Shown: positions 18,495 to 21,088 of the stretch, piece by piece
How positions within the stretch are numbered: position 1 is the first letter of the stretch
Layout of the letters: the number at the start of each line of letters is the position of its first letter
DNA from: Hofstenia miamia
Lineage: Eukaryota; Xenacoelomorpha; Acoela; Hofsteniidae
Assembly (NCBI GenBank): GCA_900660155.1
Contig: CABFPE010000402.1
Span: 85,546-106,633, forward strand
Length of the DNA: 21,088 nucleotides
Reading direction: 5' to 3'
The notes under the pieces: model-generated
Seen by the model: only the letters and a program-made list of their open reading frames with translations
The model's database searches: none
What the model was told of the DNA's origin: nothing
Program-made: the position numbers and the translations under genes

Positions 18495-18586
18495 AGGATC
18501 TTTTTATACATTTGAATTAGAGAGTTTTTGTAATTTTTATTCATTGGGAGGATCTTTTTATACATTTGAATTAGAGAGTTTTTGTA
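18495..18586 (+). repeat. 54-bp period tandem repeat inside the hAT element
   Basis: The 38-base sequence AGGATCTTTTTATACATTTG plus the following 18 bases occurs at 18495-18532 and, unchanged, at 18549-18586. A third partial unit starts near 18598. It lies just 3' of the transposase remnant. Confidence 0.9.
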
Positions 18587-18944
18587 CTTTTGATTGAGAG
18601 GATTTTTGTTACATTTTCTATTAATTTTAGTCCTTTGGATAGTTTATTTGTATCGGGCACACACAGGGTGGGAACGGGCGGCCCGTTGTTCAGACCGGGC
18701 GAGCGGGCACAGGGCGTATGCTGTAGAACCGGGCACATGGCGGGCACGGGCTGTAGAAAATGCATGCCCGCAAAACACTATTCACTAATGCATTAACATA
18801 GCAAATTTCATATGCGCGAAATTGAAGATAATATTTCTCAGATTATTAAATGAACCTAATTTCTTCTTATTATACCTAGCATGCGTCTAATTGCTTATTT
18901 ATATTTTCAGTTTTTTATCAATATTTAACATACTAATATTATAT

Positions 18945-19445
18945 CGAGGAATTCTTTTTACTGGATATATATTCATGGATAGACCAGTTTCGTTCTGCCG
19001 ACTATTTCTTTTTATGGGTTGGCTAAATCTTAATCGCCATCTTCTGGAATTCTGGAGTAAGGGCCCCGAAATTTGACCACCATTTATGTGCGGGAAGTGA
19101 TTTTGCAGCTTCATTGACGAAAGGAAACCCAAACAGTCTTTTTTTTGCCTGAATTGAGTTAACTGGCTTAAGCACTTTGTTTGATCATTCACATTTGAGT
19201 AGAACATCTCAATCACATCTGCAAATTCTTACATAACATCCACATTGGTATTCTGGCTATGATTGAGAAAATTATATTCTGGGTCTAGAGTAAAGCCTGC
19301 ACTATGAAGTTTGTTATGAAATAAGGTCCAGCGTTTTGTGAATAATCCTTGTATTGCTTCGTGCTCTTGATAGTCTTTGGTGATATCGCGTATAATTTTG
19401 ACCCATTTCAAACATCTTAGAATATGCTTTTTCGACCATGGGTAT
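18945..19445 (-). pseudogene. Second hAT transposase fragment, minus strand, broken
   Basis: Read on the minus strand from 19445, the fragment starts with MVEKAYSKMFEM. After a frameshift comes EAIQGLFTKRW and LHSAGFTLDPEYNF, the counterpart of the usual A-x-x-L-N-P-x-F-x-Y region. An in-frame TAA near 19231 is followed by EFADVIEMFY and QLTQFRQKK. A run of eight A shifts the frame, then LFGFPFVNEAAK, HKWWSNFGALTPEFQKMAIK and, past further breaks, SAERNWSIHEYISSKK near 18950-19000. The order WW, then G..TPE.Q..A, then ERNWS, is the hallmark of the DUF659/hAT type. It differs from the neighbouring element's transposase, so it is a separate insertion. No terminal repeats are seen. Confidence 0.8.
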
Positions 19446-19682
19446 ACTTAAGTCAAATTCTCGCAATAATGCAAAAATAGGCTATTGTCCTCATTTTAGC
19501 ATTGCACCTAGTTCAGTTTACATCATATTTTAAGTTATTGATAACTATTCCATACGCGGTTCATTATAATTAGTAATGCATTATTTATTTAAAATTTTAT
19601 TTGATATGTTTTTTCATTGATCCATCTGTCTGAGAATGCTTGAATTTCGCAATTTGTTCTTGTTAAACACATTAAATATTCA

Positions 19683-19760
19683 TGAGTCAAACGCCTTCTT
19701 TCTCACACTGTTATTGATTCCACTTAGCTTCATGGCATTCCCAATCGTTACAATGAAAAG
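19683..19760 (+). repeat. Diverged copy of the 15237-15300 segment
   Basis: Shared order: ATGA-GTC, then CACACTGTTATTGATTCCAC versus CACATTGCTAATGATTCCTC, then GGCATTCCC versus GGTATCCCT. The first part (CTCACACTGTTATTG) also appears at about 15975-15990. The origin is unknown. Confidence 0.4.
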
Positions 19761-20885
19761 AGAGTTCTAAGCAAAGAGAAAAATATAATTGTATAAGTTT
19801 ACTCATTTATAGCTTTACACATTTAAATGCATACACGAATGAGACAATAACTTCTATTTTGGAATATAATTTGTGCATTTTATTCAAAGCAAATTTTGAT
19901 AATTTCGGGAATCATTTTTAATATTCTATTAATATCTGAGACTTATGGAAATGCGCGACAACCACTACCGAAAGCAAAAAATTCAATAAAAAACATATAA
20001 TTTTTGATTATGTAAGTATGAGTCATCAGGGGTTTAAAATTTTGTAATGAAATTCCCGCTATACTGACAAACATTATCATTAAAATTATATTGTTTTCTA
20101 TATATCGAAACAATTCCTGATTTGTTTCAAAATTACTATAGAAAAGGCTTTTTTTATTACGCCTCTGAGTTAAACTAAATTTGATAAATAAATCCTATTG
20201 CATAAAATGCTACAAGTCGAATTCCATTTAAATCTGATAAACCAATCAGAGGGTTATGGACCCTAGATTAACTTAATATATCGAAGCATTAATTTCTTTA
20301 CTTACTACACAACTTATGGCAAAAATGATCAATGAACGAATTTCTATGCATTTGTAGTACCTGTATGTGTATTTATTATAAAACAAACAATGCATATGGA
20401 TATGCTTGTACAAGATGTCATTGTGGATTAAGTAGTTTTATTTAATCCTATGAATTTAATAATACAATACATATTAATAGATCAATTTTAGCTAAAATTG
20501 ATTTCAATTTTCTTGATATTCCTTCCATCTAGCTTCATTCCTAAAATATAATGTAGGTCTAAATTTTACCAACTTTAATATGAAATATAGCTGTAATAAA
20601 CTATTTTGTTCCAGGTTTATGCTTGCAAGAGTTTCTTCATAATATTTGAATAAACAAACACTGTCTTAAAAATTTGCAATCAATTATTTCTTTTGATTTA
20701 AGAAATTTGTTCTTCAAAAATCCATTAATTTTGCGGAGGCAATTTTAGCGAGTAAAGAACGGGTCAGGTTAGTTCAACAAGATTTGAAAATGAGCTGGGC
20801 TGATTCAAGGCAATAAAAGTAATTCCAAAAGAAATCCTTGAATTAATTTTTTGACTTTACACATTGTAATTGAGACCAAACATAT

Positions 20886-20888
<3 letters not shown>
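19761..20888. other. AT-rich stretch without a gene
   Basis: I see no supported feature on either strand. Confidence 0.6.

Positions 20889-20918
<30 letters not shown>
20889..20918. repeat. (AT)n microsatellite
   Basis: An uninterrupted run of AT dinucleotides, about 30 bases. The flanking 170 bases to the window end show nothing else. Confidence 0.95.
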
Positions 20919-20921
<3 letters not shown>

Positions 20922-21088
20922 ATATACTATTCTCAGATAATTATTGTTAAGACAAAAATGTGATATTTTATTAATAGATAATTTTGGATATTAATTAAAA
21001 GAAATAAAATATACGTTTGGCCTTAGTTTTGTCTGTTTCTGTCATATAAGCTATGGATGTAACAAGCTGACTCGATTTTTTAAAAATT

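Larger units (their letters stand above)
17574..18780 (+). mobile_element. Short hAT-superfamily DNA transposon, with TIRs and target duplication
   Basis: The 1207-bp element begins TAGTGTTTTGCGGACATGC and ends with the inverted copy GCATGCCCGCAAAACACTA, with one mismatch. It is flanked by CTCACTAA (17566-17573) and TTCACTAA (18781-18788), an 8-bp target duplication with one difference that fits the hAT preference for T at position 2 and A at position 7. Both subterminal regions are GC-rich with repeated GGGCACGGGC/GGGCATGGGC motifs, likely transposase-binding sites, in sharp contrast to the AT-rich core. It carries only the C-terminal part of a transposase and is an internally deleted copy. 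Confidence 0.9.

Noticed and set aside
18571..18796. Open frames over the right end of the hAT element
   Set aside because: They arise from the GC-rich subterminal repeats and TIR on both strands at once.

Overview
The window is AT-rich, sparsely coding DNA from a eukaryote, most likely an invertebrate animal. It contains decayed animal-type transposons (a CR1/Jockey-like retrotransposon end and two hAT transposase remnants), a TA-flanked foldback MITE, minisatellites and microsatellites, and long stretches with no open frame. No bacterial-style operon, rRNA or CRISPR array is visible. The species cannot be named from the sequence.

Layout. Positions 1-5350 are non-coding: the 3' end of a non-LTR retrotransposon with an (ATAAG)n tail, two direct copies of an unknown interspersed repeat (R1, R2), a decayed tRNA-like sequence, and a tandem duplication. 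Positions 5448-12575 hold the most striking structure: a diverged head-to-head palindrome centred near 9500. The left arm carries four small coding units in the order A(+), B1(+), C(+), B2(-). The right arm carries the same four in mirror order and opposite orientation: B2'(+), C'(-), B1'(-), A'(-). B1 and B2 are paralogues, so the B family is present four times. Only C (149 codons) looks fully open. The others carry different stops, frameshifts or truncations. I do not recognise A or C. B has the look of a small beta-rich domain, perhaps a DNA-binding fold, but this is a guess. A further broken unknown gene, D, lies just outside the right arm at 13238-13950.

Positions 13951-17570 are mostly non-coding, with a compact promoter-like block on the minus strand (CRE, CCAAT and TATA-like elements), some weak hydrophobic open frames, a CAG/CAA microsatellite and a potentially structured 110-base segment. 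Positions 17574-18780 are a complete but short hAT element with terminal inverted repeats and an 8-bp target duplication (7 of 8 bases match); its transposase is broken. A second, unrelated hAT transposase fragment follows on the minus strand. The rest is AT-rich sequence and an (AT)n run.

How the parts relate: A, B and C occur together in both arms with conserved order and orientation, and C and B2 converge tail to tail in each arm. They therefore probably belonged to one cassette, such as a virus-like or large transposon-like element, or a duplicated host locus. The palindrome could be an old inverted duplication or a captured head-to-head dimer. The sequence alone does not decide between these.
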